NCBI GenBank assembly: GCA_958427895.1
Contig: CAUADW010000057.1
Span: 1 to 10,176 of the forward strand
Direction of reading: 5' to 3'
DNA from: an uncultured Collinsella sp.
Lineage (GTDB): Bacteria; Actinomycetota; Coriobacteriia; Coriobacteriales; Coriobacteriaceae
Length of the DNA stretch: 10,176 nucleotides
Shown here: positions 6,609 to 10,176 of the stretch, piece by piece
Numbering within the stretch: position 1 is the first letter of the stretch
Layout of the letters: each line of letters opens with the position of its first letter
Program-made: the position numbers and the translations under genes
Notes under the pieces: model-generated
The model's database searches: none
What the model was told of the DNA's origin: nothing
Seen by the model: the letters and a program-made list of their open reading frames with translations, nothing else

Positions 6609-7358
6609 ATGGCAGGCTCTCGCACATATCGCACAAAGGTGCTCGTCCTCGACAAGACGAAGCTCAAGGAAACCGACCTGATCTTGACGATGCTTGACGA
6701 ACGGGGACGGCAGGTGCGTGCCGTGGCTAAGGGGGCACGTAAGCCTGGCGGTCGCCTTGCGGCCCGCTGCGAGCTCTTCTGCACCGTTGATATGCTGTTG
6801 GCACATGGTCGCTCGCTCGACGTGGTTTCTCAGGCGGAGCTTATGGAGGCGCCGCTCGGTGCTGCTCCTGACTACGAGACGACCTGTGCCGCCAGCGCGA
6901 TTGCCGAGGTTGCGCGCGTGTGCTCGTTCGAGGATGCCGAGGATCCATTTACCTTTGCCATTACGCAGCGGGCGCTCACGCTTGTCGGCAGCGGGCTCGA
7001 CTCGGCGCATATGGACCTGCTCGTGGCGGCCTTTGTCTTTAAACTGCTGTCGCATGTTGGCTATCGACCCGATTTCTCGGCCTGCGTGCTGTGCGGAGAC
7101 CCCATGCTGTCGTATTTTTCACCACGGGCCGGCGGGCTCATGTGCGGCTCGTGCGCGTCGAGCGTTCCGGGTGCCGAGCTGGTGTCGACCGGTGAGGTCG
7201 CGTGGCTACGCGCCCTCATGTCTATGACGTTCGATGCTCTCATGGTCGAGCGAATCGACCCGCATACGGCGGCGTTCTTGCTCGGGCTTTCGCATGTGTG
7301 GGCTGCGACGCACACCGATCAGCGCCTCCGTGCGATGGAATTCATGTTGGGTCGGTGA
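6609..7358 (+). CDS. recO: DNA repair protein RecO
   Basis: RecO acts with RecR to load RecA onto SSB-coated single-stranded DNA during RecF-pathway repair, and it anneals complementary strands. The 249-residue protein has typical length. The N-terminal OB-fold (about 5-80) begins YRTKVLVLDKTKLKETDLI and contains the family segment VAKGARKP. An alpha-helical domain follows. A four-cysteine zinc site is intact: C159 and C162 in CVLCGD, C179 and C182 in CGSC. ATG 6609 is twelve bases after the era stop. I see no clear Shine-Dalgarno sequence in front of it, unlike every other gene here, so its translation may depend on coupling to era. No terminator hairpin is obvious after the stop. Confidence 0.94.
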   Translation: MAGSRTYRTKVLVLDKTKLKETDLILTMLDERGRQVRAVAKGARKPGGRLAARCELFCTVDMLLAHGRSLDVVSQAELMEAPLGAAPDYETTCAASAIAEVARVCSFEDAEDPFTFAITQRALTLVGSGLDSAHMDLLVAAFVFKLLSHVGYRPDFSACVLCGDPMLSYFSPRAGGLMCGSCASSVPGAELVSTGEVAWLRALMSMTFDALMVERIDPHTAAFLLGLSHVWAATHTDQRLRAMEFMLGR

Positions 7359-7382
7359 TGATGCGCAGGCGCGGGCTGCTTG

Positions 7383-7391
7383 TGGTAACAT
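7383..7391 (+). promoter_or_regulatory. Probable extended -10 promoter for rpsO
   Basis: TGGTAACAT gives an extended -10 (TG at 7383-7384) with a TANNNT hexamer TAACAT at 7386-7391, the main promoter signature in high-GC Gram-positive bacteria. No good -35 hexamer is visible 16-18 bases upstream, which an extended -10 can tolerate. Transcription would start near 7398 and give a leader of about 100 bases. It lies shortly after the recO stop, where a change of expression level from a repair gene to a ribosomal protein gene would be needed. Confidence 0.5.
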
Positions 7392-7406
7392 ACCGACCTG
7401 TTGGTA

Positions 7407-7496
7407 CCTCGACCTTGGTTGCTCGCTCCACCGGCGGCTTCCCAGTCCGAGGCGAATCGAGTCGCCCGCGGGCGACGTAAAACGAAAGGTGAAACA
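7407..7496 (+). promoter_or_regulatory. Structured rpsO leader, candidate S15 autoregulatory RNA
   Basis: The leader holds several complementary segments. A 16-base perfect palindrome at 7461-7476 can fold as GTCGCC / GGCGAC around a CGCG loop, ten bases before the ribosome-binding site (AAAGGTGA, 7486-7493). The same left arm can instead pair with an earlier copy: GGCGA at 7451-7455 with TCGCC at 7462-7466, giving a hairpin that excludes the first. CCTCG (7407-7411) can also pair with CGAGG (7448-7452), enclosing the middle of the leader. Ribosomal protein S15 represses its own mRNA through structurally different leaders in several phyla, which makes that role plausible here. The pairings are read from sequence; the function is inferred. 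Confidence 0.45.
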
Positions 7497-7775
7497 ATGA
7501 CTGTTTCCAAAGAGCGCAAGGCGGAGCTGACTGCCCAGTTCGGTAACACCCCGGTCGACACCGGCAACCCCAAGGTTCAGGTCGCCATCCTGAGCGAGCG
7601 CATCAAGGAGCTGACCGAGCACATGAAGTCCCATCAGAAGGACTTCCACACCCGTCGTGGCCTGCTCATGCTCGTCGGCCGTCGTCGTCGTCTTCTCTCC
7701 TACATCAAGAAGAACGACATCGTCGAGTACCGTGAGCTCATCAAGGCTCTGGGCATCCGCGACAACATCCAGTAA
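7497..7775 (+). CDS. rpsO: 30S ribosomal protein uS15
   Basis: uS15 is a primary binding protein of the 16S rRNA central domain that nucleates the platform of the small subunit and forms an intersubunit bridge. The 92-residue protein matches the family throughout: the GS/GN-rich loop DTGNPKVQVAILSERI, then TEHMKSHQKDFHTRRGLLMLVG, then RRRRLLSYIKK and the IRDNIQ end. It is a few residues longer than the E. coli protein (89), mainly through a QFGNTPVDTGN N-terminal region common in actinobacteria and Firmicutes. ATG 7497 follows AAAGGTGA; an open frame reaching back to 7401 adds unrelated residues encoded by the leader. The gene probably has its own promoter and is followed by an intrinsic terminator. 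Codons are strongly biased toward C- and G-ending forms, as expected for high expression. Confidence 0.98.
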   Translation: MTVSKERKAELTAQFGNTPVDTGNPKVQVAILSERIKELTEHMKSHQKDFHTRRGLLMLVGRRRRLLSYIKKNDIVEYRELIKALGIRDNIQ

Positions 7776-7790
7776 GGATTTGTACATGCT

Positions 7791-7822
7791 AAGAGCGTCC
7801 TGCGCAGCGGGGCGCTCTTTTT
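7791..7822 (+). terminator. Intrinsic terminator after rpsO
   Basis: The left arm AGAGCGTCC (7792-7800) pairs with GGGCGCTCT (7810-7818), nine pairs including one U-G, with a nine-base loop; A7791 can add a tenth pair with T7819. A run of five T (7818-7822) follows directly. It sits 16 bases after the rpsO stop and would separate rpsO from pnp, with partial read-through possible because the T-run is short. Confidence 0.85.
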
Positions 7823-7841
7823 GTGTAAGGGCGCGAACAAT

Positions 7842-7912
7842 CACGCTCTGAAGCGTGGCGGGGGCAGGGGGCCCGCGTCACATGAGAAGCCCGCAGGCAA
7901 GGGGCCTGTGGG
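7842..7912 (+). promoter_or_regulatory. Hairpin-rich 5' leader of pnp
   Basis: Three stem-loops follow one another between the rpsO terminator and pnp. The first is a perfect six-pair stem CACGCT / AGCGTG with a CTGA loop (7842-7857). The second pairs GCGGG (7858-7862) with CCCGC (7872-7876). The third has nine pairs, CCCGCAGGC (7890-7898) with GCCTGTGGG (7904-7912), around a five-base loop and ends two bases before the ribosome-binding site. In E. coli a pnp leader hairpin is cut by RNase III and then used by PNPase to repress its own mRNA; the same logic here is an inference. I see no convincing separate pnp promoter in this 103-base stretch, so transcripts may come from terminator read-through. 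Confidence 0.5.
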
Positions 7913-7925
7913 GTAAAGGAGAACA

Positions 7926-10172
<2,247 letters not shown>

Positions 10173-10176
10173 CAGC

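Noticed and set aside
7401..7496. Leader open frame fused to rpsO
   Set aside because: The residues are unrelated to uS15. The sequence is better explained as a structured 5' leader.

Overview
The window is a dense, almost entirely plus-strand stretch of housekeeping genes from a high-GC bacterium. The gene set and order (dnaJ-like gene, dnaJ, mtaB, phoH, ybeY, dgkA, era, recO, then rpsO and pnp), the GC-rich codon use with strong Shine-Dalgarno sites, and the protein styles fit an actinobacterial gut anaerobe of the Coriobacteriia, possibly Collinsella or a relative. This placement is recognition from memory, not a search result, and I hold it with moderate confidence. I saw no mobile element, CRISPR array, tRNA or rRNA.

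Bases 21-7358 look like one long co-directional cluster. It opens with two J-protein genes. The first (21-1124) is a chimera: J domain, Gly/Phe linker and complete zinc-finger domain, then a truncated substrate domain followed by a hydrophobic membrane tail. The second (1206-2354) is a canonical type I DnaJ. Six tightly spaced or overlapping genes follow: mtaB (tRNA methylthiotransferase), phoH (ATPase), ybeY (endoribonuclease), dgkA (lipid kinase), era (GTPase with a 60-residue acidic extension) and recO (recombination mediator). Gaps are 9 to 12 bases and two junctions overlap, so translational coupling is likely. PhoH, YbeY and Era are functionally tied to 16S rRNA maturation and ribosome quality control, MtaB to tRNA modification, and DnaJ to protein folding.

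Bases 7359-7925 are the most regulatory part. A probable extended -10 promoter and a roughly 100-base leader with two mutually exclusive hairpins precede rpsO (ribosomal protein uS15). A clear intrinsic terminator follows rpsO, and then a hairpin-rich leader precedes pnp (polynucleotide phosphorylase), which ends four bases before the window does. The layout rpsO - terminator - structured leader - pnp mirrors the well-studied E. coli rpsO-pnp operon, where both genes are autoregulated after transcription.

No gene-free stretch exceeds 300 bases; the longest is about 138 bases, upstream of rpsO. The best candidates for something unusual are the membrane-anchored DnaJ chimera, the acidic extension on Era and the switch-like rpsO leader. 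I do not see an obviously new multi-gene system.
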